Source: Stenotrophomonas rhizophila (lineage in GTDB: Bacteria > Pseudomonadota > Gammaproteobacteria > Xanthomonadales > Xanthomonadaceae). Taken from it: 64,000 bases of DNA. The notes under the pieces were generated by a model. The model saw nothing but the letters and a program-made list of their open reading frames with translations, had not been told where the DNA came from and ran no database searches. The stretch spans positions 2,894,984 to 2,958,983 of the forward strand of contig NZ_CP007597.1 of NCBI RefSeq assembly GCF_000661955.1. Direction: 5' to 3'. This document shows positions 34,210 to 43,156 of the stretch, piece after piece. A program made the translations under genes and the position numbers. How positions within the stretch are numbered: position 1 is the first letter of the stretch; each line of letters starts with the position of its first letter.

Positions 34210-34719
34210 TCAGAGCTTGAAAACAGTGTCGATGACAGCTGACGAGGAAGGCCCCGCCGGCACATCGGTTGAGAAGGAGGTGATCTGGTAGATCGGTGCG
34301 GTCGGATCGAGCGGCTTGCCCATGCCCAGCGAACCACCGCCGATGATGCAGGAGTCGATCCGGCGCACATTGACCGCGTCGGCAGCGGTAATGACCGTGT
34401 CCCGGCCCCACTTCACCGGATCGTAGCCATCGTCGCAGTTGAGCTTGATGTTGCTGTCCTGGATCGGTGCGTCGCTGGCCAGGGAGGTGCGGTTGGCGAT
34501 CGCCTCGATGGCATGCTCGGTGCGCCGGGTCAGGCCTTCGGTATTCTGGAATGCCGTGTTGGTCGCCCGGTAGTTGGACGCCATCTTTTCCTGCATGCCC
34601 GCCACCTGCATGCCGGCGATGCCGATCAAGGCCAGCAGGATCAGCATGATCAGGGCGACGTACAACACTGCGCCGCGCTGTTGTGCGGGCGCCACGAATG
34701 CTCTGGAAGACCGGTTCAT
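34210..34719 (-). CDS. pilX: Type IV pilus assembly protein PilX
   Basis: A 169-residue minor pilin-like protein. The N-terminal helix QRGAVLYVALIMLILLALIG is the PilX form of the pilin signal, lacking the classical GFTLIE sequence, and is followed by GMQVAGMQEKMASNYR, as in PilX. Two cysteines (LNCDDG and DSCIIGG) are present in the globular part. It is third from last in the minor pilin operon, four bases after pilW and ten before pilY1. It is thought to form, with FimU, PilV, PilW and PilE, the complex that primes pilus assembly and carries PilY1. Confidence 0.9.
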   Translation of the reverse strand: MNRSSRAFVAPAQQRGAVLYVALIMLILLALIGIAGMQVAGMQEKMASNYRATNTAFQNTEGLTRRTEHAIEAIANRTSLASDAPIQDSNIKLNCDDGYDPVKWGRDTVITAADAVNVRRIDSCIIGGGSLGMGKPLDPTAPIYQITSFSTDVPAGPSSSAVIDTVFKL

Positions 34720-34723
34720 GGCA

Positions 34724-35890
34724 TCAATTCCCGAAGAGGCGGTTGCGCAGCGCGATGGAGGATTCGTACGCGGCGCGGTAGCGTGCGTCGTTCTTCGCCG
34801 CCGGCGCGAAACGCAGGCCCAGCGAACGCGGGTCGTTGACGGCCGCCACCGACGCGGTTGCCGTCGCCGGCCCCGGACTGCGGGCCAGAACGCCCACCTG
34901 CACCAGGCCTACGCGCCGCCACTGGCCTGCCCCGGCAGCGTCGTCGGTGCTGGCCACCGCGGTGGCGATGTTCTGCACGGTAATGTTGCCGGTTGGCAGA
35001 GTGGTCTGACTGATGATGGGCGTCGAATCGAGGCCGTACATCACCTGCAGGTTTTCGATGCCCTCGACCAGTTCTTCAGCCGCATCGTAGGTGCCGCCCT
35101 TGTTGGCACGCGCGCGCATCAGCGCGGGCTCGCCACTGGTGGAGGTGCCGATGAAGTACGCAATCGACTCGGCGCGGTACAGCATCGTTTCGCCGGTCGG
35201 CTGCACGTTGTAGCGCTGCAGTGACGGCCCGGCGGCCGTGACCACGCCGGCAGCGTAGGTACCGATGAAGATATCAGCGTGACTGCAGTCGGCAATGCCG
35301 AACACACCCGGCGCAGTCACGCCATCCTCGGTAAGACGCTTGCCGAGTTGAGCATCGAAGCCGACCTTGCTGTTGGCGCCCGCACTGATGCTGGTCACCG
35401 GCACGCCCACGGGCGCCATGAACCGCAGCACCAGAATGTCGCTGCCACCGCGCACCGGCAGGCTCTTCAGCGCAGTCGGCAACCCGGTCGGCACCGCCCA
35501 GGTGGCGCCCAGGGTCAGGCTGTTGGTGGGCCCGGTACTGGGCGCTTCATAGCCCTGCACCGACACCGAGAAGTCCAACGGATGGCCGCTACCGGTCGTG
35601 GCTGCGGCAATGTTCACGACCGGGTCGCCCTGGTTCTTGACGAAGTGGGCCTGGTCGTTGACGCAGCCGAAGTGGCCGGCCATGCGGATATCACGCTGCA
35701 GGAACTCCAGCGCGAAGCGCGCGTTTTCCTGCGCGCGCGCAGCACCGGCGGCAAGCTGGGATGCTTCGCGCGATGCCGAGAACACCTGGATGACGCCCAG
35801 CATCAACACCAGGCCGATCACCATCGCGATCATGACCTCGATCAACGAAATGCCCGCGACGCGACGCGAACTGGCCAGGACGGGGCTCAT
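34724..35890 (-). CDS. pilW: Type IV pilus assembly protein PilW
   Basis: A 388-residue minor pilin. The prepilin motif is RVAGISLIEVMIAMVIGLVLM, with Gly at -1, Ile at +1 and Glu at +5, then QVFSASREASQLAAGAARAQENARFALEFLQRDIRMAGHFGC in segments, which is very typical of PilW. A long beta-rich globular domain follows. Its ATG at 35890 overlaps the pilV stop (ATGA), so the two are translationally coupled. The extended size relative to pilin is normal for PilW. Confidence 0.92.
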   Translation of the reverse strand: MSPVLASSRRVAGISLIEVMIAMVIGLVLMLGVIQVFSASREASQLAAGAARAQENARFALEFLQRDIRMAGHFGCVNDQAHFVKNQGDPVVNIAAATTGSGHPLDFSVSVQGYEAPSTGPTNSLTLGATWAVPTGLPTALKSLPVRGGSDILVLRFMAPVGVPVTSISAGANSKVGFDAQLGKRLTEDGVTAPGVFGIADCSHADIFIGTYAAGVVTAAGPSLQRYNVQPTGETMLYRAESIAYFIGTSTSGEPALMRARANKGGTYDAAEELVEGIENLQVMYGLDSTPIISQTTLPTGNITVQNIATAVASTDDAAGAGQWRRVGLVQVGVLARSPGPATATASVAAVNDPRSLGLRFAPAAKNDARYRAAYESSIALRNRLFGN

Positions 35891-36363
35891 AGCTGGGTCA
35901 CCGCGGTGAAGGTGGTGGTGGTGTTCGGGTTGGCCTTGTCCCATCGCTGGTCGCCCCAGGTGATGCCGACAGTGACCCGGCCATTGGCGTTGACCACCGT
36001 CGCGCTGGCACCCTCACCAAGCGCCTGTACCACCTGGCACTGCCAGCGGGCGATGTTCTGGCCGATGTCCACCGTGCCGGTCGGCCGCGAGCAGGCAGTG
36101 CGGGTCACTGCGCCGGACGCGAACGTGGCGTTGGTGTACCAGGCCGACTGGAAGCGGTTGGCGCGCATCTGGTCGATCAGGTCATAGGCAAGATTGGTCG
36201 CCTGGGTGCGGTAATTGGCACTCTGTACGAAGCGCACATTCATGGTCTGCAGGAGGGCAAAGCCAAGCAGGCCGAAGGCCAGTACGATGATGGTGATCAG
36301 AACCTCGATCATGCTGAAACCACCGGCGGCACGGCGGCCACCTGGCGCACGGAAGCGTTTCAT
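35887..36363 (-). CDS. pilV: Type IV pilus modification protein PilV
   Basis: A 158-residue minor pilin starting MKRFRAPGGRRAAGGFSMIEV at 36363. Cleavage after the Gly in AAGG/FSMIEVLITIIVLAFGLLG leaves Phe+1 and Glu+5, typical of PilV. The sequence LLQTMNVRFVQSANYRTQATNLAYDLIDQMRANR that follows the helix (in overlapping short segments) is a family signature. Its start overlaps the FimT/FimU stop (ATGA), and its own stop overlaps the pilW start, so the first three genes of the operon are coupled. Confidence 0.92.
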   Translation of the reverse strand: MKRFRAPGGRRAAGGFSMIEVLITIIVLAFGLLGFALLQTMNVRFVQSANYRTQATNLAYDLIDQMRANRFQSAWYTNATFASGAVTRTACSRPTGTVDIGQNIARWQCQVVQALGEGASATVVNANGRVTVGITWGDQRWDKANPNTTTTFTAVTQL

Positions 36364-36875
36364 GAGCAGTTCTCTTTGAGGGTGCTGACTTGCCCGGAGG
36401 CATTCACGGTCAAACGGCGGCGCAGCTGCTGGGTGCCACACTTGCTGGGCTGCAGGCTGATTTCCTGCGGATCGGCACTGCGCCGACGACCGTGGCCGTC
36501 AAACGCGATGGCCGCCGACGACGGGCCGGCCGTCTGCAGCGCCGGGTTCACCACCACGTAGCGAAGCACGACTTCGCCGGTGGAGTAGCCGCTGTCGCCG
36601 TCCACATCGGCCCAGGCCAACATGCCCTTGCTCCAGCTGCCGTCGCAGCTGGTGCCGGTGGAACTGCCACAGACGCCACCGCCCCGCTTGTTGCGAATGG
36701 CCTCGCTGCGCGCCAGCGCAACCAGCCCGGATGCCTCGTTGATGCCGGAGGCGACCCGGTTCGAGCGCAGCGTGCTCTGGAAACTCGGAAAGGCGATCGC
36801 AGCCAGGATGGCAACCACCGCAATGGTGATCATCAACTCGACCAGTGTGAAGCCTTTGGATCGGCGGACGGACAT
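36360..36875 (-). CDS. fimU: GspH/FimT-family minor pilin (FimU-type), first gene of the operon
   Basis: A 171-residue pseudopilin with an intact prepilin motif, KGFTLVELMITIAVVAILAA (Gly-1, Phe+1, Glu+5). Family marks are SGLVALARSEAIRNKRGGGVCGS, the GMLAWADVDGD segment and AIAFDGHGRR. The C-terminus (VNASGQVSTLKENC) has no GRxR at the position used by DNA-binding FimT, so this copy is likely the structural FimU/FimT of the pilus priming complex. It is the first gene of the six-gene minor pilin unit; the 218 bases between it and ppnN should contain the promoter. FimT and FimU names are used variably. Confidence 0.85.
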   Translation of the reverse strand: MSVRRSKGFTLVELMITIAVVAILAAIAFPSFQSTLRSNRVASGINEASGLVALARSEAIRNKRGGGVCGSSTGTSCDGSWSKGMLAWADVDGDSGYSTGEVVLRYVVVNPALQTAGPSSAAIAFDGHGRRRSADPQEISLQPSKCGTQQLRRRLTVNASGQVSTLKENCS

Positions 36876-37093
36876 GGAACGCTCCCCAGCGTGATGGCAT
36901 AGAAGATGAACGCCCCGCCGCCCGGCGGCAAGCGGCGGCAGGACGAACGGTCGCCCGGGGGCGACAGGCGTCAATCGGTTGACACGACAAGGCAGGGTCG
37001 CAGGCCTCGAGCGGGTCGCCAGCTCCCCGGCCAGCACCCCACCCTGCCCGCCCTGCGTGACCCGGACCACCCCGGCCCAGGTCACCGCTCAGC

Positions 37094-38488
37094 TCAGGCC
37101 AGGACCTTGTAGCAGGGCTGGTATTCGCCGGAGATCTTCATCCGGCGCTGCTCGACGAAGCCGCGCAGCAGCTCGTCCAGGGCCTGCATCATGTCGGCGT
37201 CGCCGTGGATCTCGAACGGGCCGAACTCCTCGATGCGGCGCATGCCGTCTTCCTTCACGTTGCCGGCGACGATGCCGGAGAACGCGCGGCGCAGATCGGC
37301 CGCCAGGGCATGCGGCGGACGCCCGTGGTGCAGGTCCAGCGCGGCCATGGCTTCATGGGTCGGCACGAACGGCTGCTGGTACTCCCACGGAATCTCGATG
37401 GACCAGTTGAAGAAGAACGAATCCTTCTGCTCCAGGCGATGCTCGCGCACCCGCTTGATGCCGGCGGACATGCGCCGCGCCACCGCCACCGGGTCGCCGA
37501 TGATGATCTCGTAGCGTGCGGCCGCCGCATCGCCCAGGGTCAGGCGGATGAAGCGGTCGATCTGCTCGAAGTACGGCGCGGCCACGGTCGGGCCAGTCAG
37601 GATCAGCGGGAACGGCAGGTCCTTGTTTTCCTCGCGCAGCAGGATGCCGAGCAGGTACAGGATTTCCTCGGCGGTGCCGACGCCGCCGGCGAACACGATG
37701 ATGCCGTGGCCGATCCGCACGAACGCTTCGAGACGCTTCTCGATGTCCGGCATGATCACCAGGTGGTTGACGATCGGGTTCGGCGACTCGGCGGCGATGA
37801 TGCCCGGCTCGGTCAGGCCGATGTAGCGGGTGACGTGCTTGCGCTGCTTGGCGTGGGCAATGGTGGCGCCCTTCATCGGGCCCTTCATCGCGCCCGGGCC
37901 GCAGCCGGTGCAGATGTCCAGGCCGCGCAGGCCCAGCTCGTAGCCGACCTGCTTGGTGTACAGGTACTCATCGCGGCCGATCGAGTGGCCGCCCCAGCAC
38001 ACCACCAGGTTCGGATCGCCCGGGTTGAGGATGCGCGCGTTGCGCAGCAGCCCGAACACCGCGTTGGTGATGCCTTCGGAGGATTCCAATTCGGCCGCGT
38101 AGGCCGGGCCCATTTCGATGGCCATGTAGGCCAGGTCGCGGACCACGGCGAACAGCAGCTCGGCGACGCCGCGGATGATCTCGCCATCGACGAAGGCCAT
38201 CGCCGGTGCGTTCACCAAGTCGATGCGCACACCGCGATCCTGCTGGGCCACCTGGATGTCGAAATCGGGGTACAGATCGCGCGCCGCGCGCGGATCGTCG
38301 GAGGCGCTGCCACTGGTCAGCACGGCCAGCGCGCACCGGCGCAGCAGCTCGTGCATGCCACCGCCGGACGCATCGCGCAGGCGTGCCACCTCGGCGCGCG
38401 ACAACACATCCAGTCCACCGCGCGGGTAGATCCGCGCGTCCTGCACCGGCAGCGTCCGCGCCGGCGTTTCGGTGATCTTCATTTCCAT
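37094..38488 (-). CDS. ppnN: Nucleotide 5'-monophosphate nucleosidase PpnN (YgdH)
   Basis: A 464-residue cytoplasmic enzyme that splits purine and pyrimidine monophosphates into base and ribose 5-phosphate; in Escherichia coli it is activated by (p)ppGpp. The LOG-like nucleotide-binding core is visible: VCWGGHSIGRDEY, CTGCGPGAMKGPMKGA, GIIVFAGGVGTAEEILYLLGI and PLILTGP, with the N- and C-terminal extensions characteristic of PpnN (DUF4478 and DUF3412). The length fits. It is monocistronic, next to the pilin operon, and has no clear regulatory mark. Confidence 0.93.
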   Translation of the reverse strand: MEMKITETPARTLPVQDARIYPRGGLDVLSRAEVARLRDASGGGMHELLRRCALAVLTSGSASDDPRAARDLYPDFDIQVAQQDRGVRIDLVNAPAMAFVDGEIIRGVAELLFAVVRDLAYMAIEMGPAYAAELESSEGITNAVFGLLRNARILNPGDPNLVVCWGGHSIGRDEYLYTKQVGYELGLRGLDICTGCGPGAMKGPMKGATIAHAKQRKHVTRYIGLTEPGIIAAESPNPIVNHLVIMPDIEKRLEAFVRIGHGIIVFAGGVGTAEEILYLLGILLREENKDLPFPLILTGPTVAAPYFEQIDRFIRLTLGDAAAARYEIIIGDPVAVARRMSAGIKRVREHRLEQKDSFFFNWSIEIPWEYQQPFVPTHEAMAALDLHHGRPPHALAADLRRAFSGIVAGNVKEDGMRRIEEFGPFEIHGDADMMQALDELLRGFVEQRRMKISGEYQPCYKVLA

Positions 38489-38542
38489 TCTTTTCGCTTC
38501 CTCAAGGTAGACGACTGTACTGCTGCCCCCTTAAAAAGCAAA

Positions 38543-38563
38543 ACGGCCGGGAAACCCGACCGT
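38543..38563 (-). terminator. Weaker hairpin between the TonB-dependent receptor and ppnN
   Basis: A 9-bp stem with one mismatch (ACGGTCGGG/CCCGGCCGT), loop TTT, followed on the minus strand by TTTTGCTTTTT. It resembles the receptor's own terminator 150 bases upstream and may be a second, backup terminator before ppnN. Confidence 0.55.
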
Positions 38564-38694
38564 TGGATACATCCTGACGTCAGCAGGCCATTTGGAGCCG
38601 CTGCGGCGCGCTGATTTCCGCGCAACCCATTGAGAATACATGGACCGGACCCATCTGGCAAGAAGACCGATACACACGGGCGACGTGCCACAAA

Positions 38695-38722
38695 AAAACG
38701 GCCGGGTTTCCCCGGCCGTTTT
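38695..38722 (-). terminator. Terminator after the TonB-dependent receptor
   Basis: A 12-bp perfect stem (AAAACGGCCGGG/CCCGGCCGTTTT) with loop GAAA, followed by a T run on the minus strand. It lies 25 bases beyond the receptor stop. Confidence 0.85.
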
Positions 38723-38746
38723 CAATCACGTATCAAGCTCGCTGGA

Positions 38747-41700
38747 TCAGAACTTGTACTTCAGGGTCAGCTGCATCGACCAACGCGACACGGCGGTGTT
38801 GCCCTTGTCGTTGTTGTTTTCCTGGATCGCAGAGCTGTCCGCACCAGTGAAGGAGTACACGTACTTGCCGGTGGCCGGATCGATACCGGCGTAGTTGGCT
38901 ACACGGCGGGTCGAGTAGAAGCCGTAGTCGTCGATCAGACCCCACTTCTTGTTCAACAGATTGCCGACATTCATGATGTCCAGGGCGATTTCACCCTTGT
39001 GCTCCTTCATGAAGCCCGGGAACTCCTGGCTGATACGCACGTCGAAGGAGTTCGTCCACTTGGACCGGTGCTGATTGGCCGGGACCACGCCGCCACGGAA
39101 GGCATCGAGCTCCGGATTCTGCGCCAGCCAATCGAAGAACTGCTTCTCCATCGCCGCGCCACCGGTGAACAGCACGTCACCCGGAGCATTCGGCACGTAG
39201 AACAGGTCGTTGGTGGTGGCACCGTCGCCGTTGGCATCGTTGTAGAAGATGTAGCTGAACGGACGACCCGAACGGCCTTCGTAGAACATGCCGACGCGGG
39301 TGGCATTGTCACCGAAGAAGTTGTGCTTCCACTCCAGGGTGCCGGTGATGCGGTCCTTGATCGCGTAGCGCGAGTTGTAGGCCACGTCTTCGTTGGAATT
39401 GAAGATCGGCGTGTTGTTCCAGTTCGAGGTGTTCTGCGAACTGGTCAGCGGGCTGACTTCCTTGGACTGGGTGTAGGTGTAGCCCAGCGACCAGCCCCAA
39501 TTCTCGGTCAGCGGCTTGGCCAGCGAGAAGGTAGCCTGGCTGCCACGGCCCTTGTCGGTATTGCGCATGACCAGCACATCGCCCATGTCGCTCGGACGGT
39601 TGGCGCGGTCGACAGCGGACTTGGTACCGGTCGTGATGCCGTAGTCGACACCCTTGTCGACACGGGTGTTGGCCTGGTTGCGACCCGCTGCGTTCCAGTA
39701 GATCGCACGGCCATCGGGGCCGTAGGTGGTCGGTGCGGCCACGTCCAGGCGGTCAAAGTAGATGCCGTCCTTGACCTTGGTCACCAGCACTTCCGCCGAC
39801 GCCACGATGCCGTACCACGGCAGCTCATGATCGAACGCCAGGTTGGCCTTCCACACCGACGGCAGGCGGGTGCCCGGGGCGATGATGTCCACGTTCTGGC
39901 GCGCCGACGCCGGGCCACCGGCCGGAACGTACGGGTTGTTGCCATCCGGGGTGAAGGAGCCCACCGGCGGGTTGCGCTGGTCATACTCGATGTAGTTCAG
40001 ACCCGTGTTCTGGTACGCACCGGCCAGCCACACGTTCGGAGCCGCGCCGCCGAACAGGCCCACGCCACCGCGCAGCTGGGTCGGACGGTCGCTGTCGAAG
40101 GTGTAGTTGAACCCGACACGCGGCTGCACCAGCGCCTTGTCGACCAGCTGGGTGTTGTTGAACCCATACAGCTGCTCGATGCGCGGGTTGTACAGACGCT
40201 GATCACTGAAGTCAGGCATGTCCACGCGAACGCCGAACATCAAGCTCAGGTTGTAGTTGATCGCCCAGGTATCCTGCACGAACACGCCGGTGTTCTTCAG
40301 GGTGAAGTCGGCCGGGATATCGTCGCGGCTGCCATCGGCGCGCGGCGCACGCAGCTGGTAGCGCGAGGCGGTGCCGTTGATGAAATCGTTGACGCTGCTG
40401 AACTCATATACGCCGTTGAGGTTGCGGCCGTAGAAGTTCATCAGGTCGTTCTTCGAGTAATCGAAGCCGAACTTGACGGTGTGATCGCCGACATACCAGG
40501 TACCGGCACCGAAGGCGCTCAGCTCCTTGGATTCCACGATGTTGACGTGGGTGTTCTGCTCGGTACCGACGTACAGCGAGTCGTTGCCCGAGCGGATGCG
40601 GATCTGCGGCATGTCGACCAGCGGAACGCGGTTGGCCGAATAGTCCTTGTGCGAGATCTTGAACTCGGTCGAGAAGTTCTCCGACCAGTCACTGAACAGT
40701 TCGCCCATCCAGGTTTCATACTGGGTCGGCTGCTGGTACCAGAAGTTGCTCAGCGAGATGGCACTGCTGGAAACCTGCGGGAAGCGAACGACGTTCTGCT
40801 CCATCTTGTTGTAGCGCAGGGCGGCACGGTGGTTCTCGTTGATGTTCCAGTCCAGCTTGACCGCGTATTCCTCGATCTCGGTCTTGCTGTTGGGCGCCGA
40901 CAGGGTGCCCGGATCGTAACCCAGACCCTTCAGGTAGTCCTGCACGCGGGTGACATCGGCGGTGCTGATCGTGCCCTTGCCGATCGGGGTATCGCTCAGG
41001 CTGATGCCGGCGGCCGAACGCTCATACTTTTCGTAGTTGCTGAAGAAGAACAGCTTGTCCTTGACGATCGGGCCGCCGAAGGTCATGCCATAGGTCTTCT
41101 CGTCTTCGAACCCGTTGAAGTCCTGCGTGTCACCTTCCAGGCGCGACCGGACCATGTCCTTGTCGCGGTAGGAGCCGTAGACGGTGCCATGGAATTCGTT
41201 GGTGCCCGACTTGGTCACGGCATTGATCACCGCACCGGTACCGCCGGCGATGGTCGTGTCGTAGTTGGCCAGGTCGATGTTGATTTCCTGGATGGCGTCC
41301 ATCGACACCGGCTGACGCTCGGTCGGCAGATTGTTGGAGCCCAGGCCGAACGGATCGGAGGCGCTGATGCCGTCGATGCGGATGGCGTTGTAACGGGTGT
41401 TCTGGCCGCCAGCCGAGATCGCGCCGTCAGCCTTGCTGACCTGCGAGATACGCGGATCCAGACGCACGTAGTCCTGGATGTTGCGGTTGGCCGACGGAAG
41501 CGCATCCATCGTTTCGCGGGTCACGTTGGTGCCGGTGCCCATCTTGGTGGCGCTGAAGATGTCCAGACCGCCCGCAATGGCGACGACCTGCACGGCATCG
41601 AGGTTGGTGGCTGCGACGTCGCCAGCCAGGTTGGCGTTGACGGTGTTTACCTGATTGAGGTTCAGGTAAACGCCGTCTTCGGTCTTGGTGCCTTCACCGG

Positions 41701-41959
41701 CCTTGTTGATGGTGATGGTGTACGGACCACCCACGCGCAGGCCGCGCGCGTTGTAACGACCCGACGCATCCGTGGTGGCGCGGCTGACGGTGCCCGACTC
41801 GGTGTGCGTGATGGTGACTTCGGCACCGACAACAGGCGAACCTGCGGCGGACGTGACCTGGCCGCCGACACCGGCAGAGGTGCTCTGGGCGAAGGCGGGA
41901 GCGGCGGCAAGTGCAGCCACGAGACCAAGAGTGAGCTTGGACATCCGGAGGTGGGTCAT
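38747..41959 (-). CDS. Oar-type TonB-dependent outer membrane receptor with carboxypeptidase-like domain
   Basis: A 1070-residue outer membrane protein. A signal peptide (LTLGLVAALAAAPAFAQ) is followed at residues about 30-105 by a carboxypeptidase-regulatory-like domain (GGQVTSAAGSPVVGAEVTITHTESG, TTDASGRYNARGLRVG), then a plug domain and a long beta barrel that ends in aromatic-rich strands with terminal Phe (QLTLKYKF). This build matches Oar-type receptors, known in myxobacteria and xanthomonads for protein or adhesin export or uptake. The ligand is unknown. ATG 41959 is used; an internal ATG at 41944 is possible. The gene is single, with its own terminator. Confidence 0.9.
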   Translation of the reverse strand: MTHLRMSKLTLGLVAALAAAPAFAQSTSAGVGGQVTSAAGSPVVGAEVTITHTESGTVSRATTDASGRYNARGLRVGGPYTITINKAGEGTKTEDGVYLNLNQVNTVNANLAGDVAATNLDAVQVVAIAGGLDIFSATKMGTGTNVTRETMDALPSANRNIQDYVRLDPRISQVSKADGAISAGGQNTRYNAIRIDGISASDPFGLGSNNLPTERQPVSMDAIQEINIDLANYDTTIAGGTGAVINAVTKSGTNEFHGTVYGSYRDKDMVRSRLEGDTQDFNGFEDEKTYGMTFGGPIVKDKLFFFSNYEKYERSAAGISLSDTPIGKGTISTADVTRVQDYLKGLGYDPGTLSAPNSKTEIEEYAVKLDWNINENHRAALRYNKMEQNVVRFPQVSSSAISLSNFWYQQPTQYETWMGELFSDWSENFSTEFKISHKDYSANRVPLVDMPQIRIRSGNDSLYVGTEQNTHVNIVESKELSAFGAGTWYVGDHTVKFGFDYSKNDLMNFYGRNLNGVYEFSSVNDFINGTASRYQLRAPRADGSRDDIPADFTLKNTGVFVQDTWAINYNLSLMFGVRVDMPDFSDQRLYNPRIEQLYGFNNTQLVDKALVQPRVGFNYTFDSDRPTQLRGGVGLFGGAAPNVWLAGAYQNTGLNYIEYDQRNPPVGSFTPDGNNPYVPAGGPASARQNVDIIAPGTRLPSVWKANLAFDHELPWYGIVASAEVLVTKVKDGIYFDRLDVAAPTTYGPDGRAIYWNAAGRNQANTRVDKGVDYGITTGTKSAVDRANRPSDMGDVLVMRNTDKGRGSQATFSLAKPLTENWGWSLGYTYTQSKEVSPLTSSQNTSNWNNTPIFNSNEDVAYNSRYAIKDRITGTLEWKHNFFGDNATRVGMFYEGRSGRPFSYIFYNDANGDGATTNDLFYVPNAPGDVLFTGGAAMEKQFFDWLAQNPELDAFRGGVVPANQHRSKWTNSFDVRISQEFPGFMKEHKGEIALDIMNVGNLLNKKWGLIDDYGFYSTRRVANYAGIDPATGKYVYSFTGADSSAIQENNNDKGNTAVSRWSMQLTLKYKF

Positions 41960-42216
41960 TTTGGGGATAGCCTCGATGCGAGATTGGGGATGGCGGAGAA
42001 AAAAACGCGCCCAAGCAGCCTTGCTGGCGGCTGACTGGACTTTTGATCTGGGTTCCCTAGCCGCTGGCTGGTTTCAGCCGCAACGGTTAACACTAGATTA
42101 ACACGGTAGCTTCGGATTGTGACGGTTTGGCGACAAAACACACGCCATCACAACGGTATCGTGACGCTTTCTTCACATTCAGGATGAACCGGCTGAATGG
42201 CGGGGATATGCGATCC
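41960..42216. other. Intergenic region upstream of the TonB-dependent receptor
   Basis: This 257-base stretch holds no gene I can support. On the minus strand it reads into the receptor and is AT-richer than the surroundings around 42085-42180. Near 42090-42115 it has two GTTAAT/GTTAAC-like elements, and a run of T occurs at about 41998-42005. Promoter elements are likely but cannot be fixed by eye. Confidence 0.4.
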
Positions 42217-42413
42217 GTAGAGCCGGGCTATGCCCGGCTGGAGCCAGGGTCGGCGAACCCGTAGAGCCGGGCTCTGCCCGGCTTGGGCCATGGTCGGCGA
42301 ACCCGTAGAGCCGGGCTCTGCCCGGCTTGGGCCGTGGTCGGCGAACCCGTAGAGCCGGGCTCTGCCCGGCTGCGTCAGAACCTCAAAAGCAGCCGGGCAG
42401 AGCCCGGCGCTAC
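42217..42413. repeat. SMAG-type palindrome array: four tandem 44-bp units plus one inverted copy
   Basis: Near-identical 23-base palindromes GTAGAGCCGGGCTCTGCCCG+GCT start at 42217, 42261, 42305 and 42349, exactly 44 bases apart; the first has one change in the loop. The 21-base spacer between them (GGCGAACCC end) is nearly the same in each. An inverted copy ends CGCTAC at 42391-42413. The GTAG terminus and stem form match the SMAG elements of Stenotrophomonas maltophilia. They lie between the receptor and the SDR gene. Confidence 0.9.
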
Positions 42414-43156
42414 GCGGCGGGGGGGTGGATCTGGCCGCGGTGGGGCGCACCGGCGGCCGAGAGCAGCAGCACGGCGGCCTGGGCGCAGTCGGCCGGATCG
42501 CGGGCGCTGCGGTCTTCATCCAGTGAGAAGGCCCGGGCACGCAAGGCCGTGCGCATCGGGCCCGGCTGCAGGCCGCTGACCCGGACCGTGCTGCGGCCCA
42601 GCTCGTCATGCAGGCTGCTGATCAGGCCGCGCAGGCCGTGCTGGGCGGCGCCATAGCCGCCCCAGTACGCCTGCCCTACCCGCCCGGGATCGTCCACGGT
42701 GAACACAAGTGCGGCATCGTCACGTTGGCGCAGCAGCGGCAGGCAGGCCTGGGCCAGCCACGCCGGGGCGGTCAGGTTGACGTGCACCGCCCGGGCGAAG
42801 GCGGCCGGGTCGGCCAGCTCGAACGGGGTCAGGCCGGCGAAGTCGGCGGCGCAGTACAGCAGGCCGTCCAGACGGCCAAGTTCGCTCTGCAGGCGCTCGG
42901 CCAGTGCGGCGTAGTCGTCGGGGGTAGCCCCTTCCAGGTCCATCGGGTACAGCAGCGGTTCGGGGCCGGCGGCCTGGACGGCCGCGTACACCCGGTCGAG
43001 CCGGCGCGGCTTGCGCCCCAGCAGGACCACCGTGGCCCCTGCCTCGGCACAGGCCACGGCAGCGGCGCTGCCGAAGCCACCGCCGGCACCGGCGATGAGG
43101 ATGACGCGATCGGCAAGCGATCCAGTCCCGACCACAACGGACGGGACCGCACTCAT
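42410..43156 (-). CDS. SDR-fold protein (YciK-like) without the catalytic Ser and Lys
   Basis: A 248-residue short-chain dehydrogenase/reductase-like protein. The cofactor motif is GAGGGFGSAAAVA, and GATVVLLGRKP follows. The alignment with Escherichia coli YciK is clear around GRVGQAYWGGYGAAQHG, but the active-site pattern YxxxK reads Y168-G-A-A-Q172, the Ser of the tetrad is replaced in VFTVDDPG, and the NAG motif reads YCAADF. It is probably not a typical oxidoreductase. Its start overlaps the stop of grxD (ATGA), so the two are coupled. Its stop codon (TAG) is part of the adjacent SMAG repeat. Confidence 0.8.
   Translation of the reverse strand: MSAVPSVVVGTGSLADRVILIAGAGGGFGSAAAVACAEAGATVVLLGRKPRRLDRVYAAVQAAGPEPLLYPMDLEGATPDDYAALAERLQSELGRLDGLLYCAADFAGLTPFELADPAAFARAVHVNLTAPAWLAQACLPLLRQRDDAALVFTVDDPGRVGQAYWGGYGAAQHGLRGLISSLHDELGRSTVRVSGLQPGPMRTALRARAFSLDEDRSARDPADCAQAAVLLLSAAGAPHRGQIHPPAA

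Noticed and set aside
38630..42034. A plus-strand open frame of over 1100 codons across the TonB-dependent receptor
   Set aside because: It is the antisense of a receptor with clear signal peptide, plug and barrel; its composition (Val/Arg/Asp/His) fits no known protein.
42217..42413. Evenly spaced repeats that look like a CRISPR array
   Set aside because: The repeats are palindromes with GTAG ends and the spacers are nearly identical to each other; no cas genes are nearby. They fit SMAG elements.
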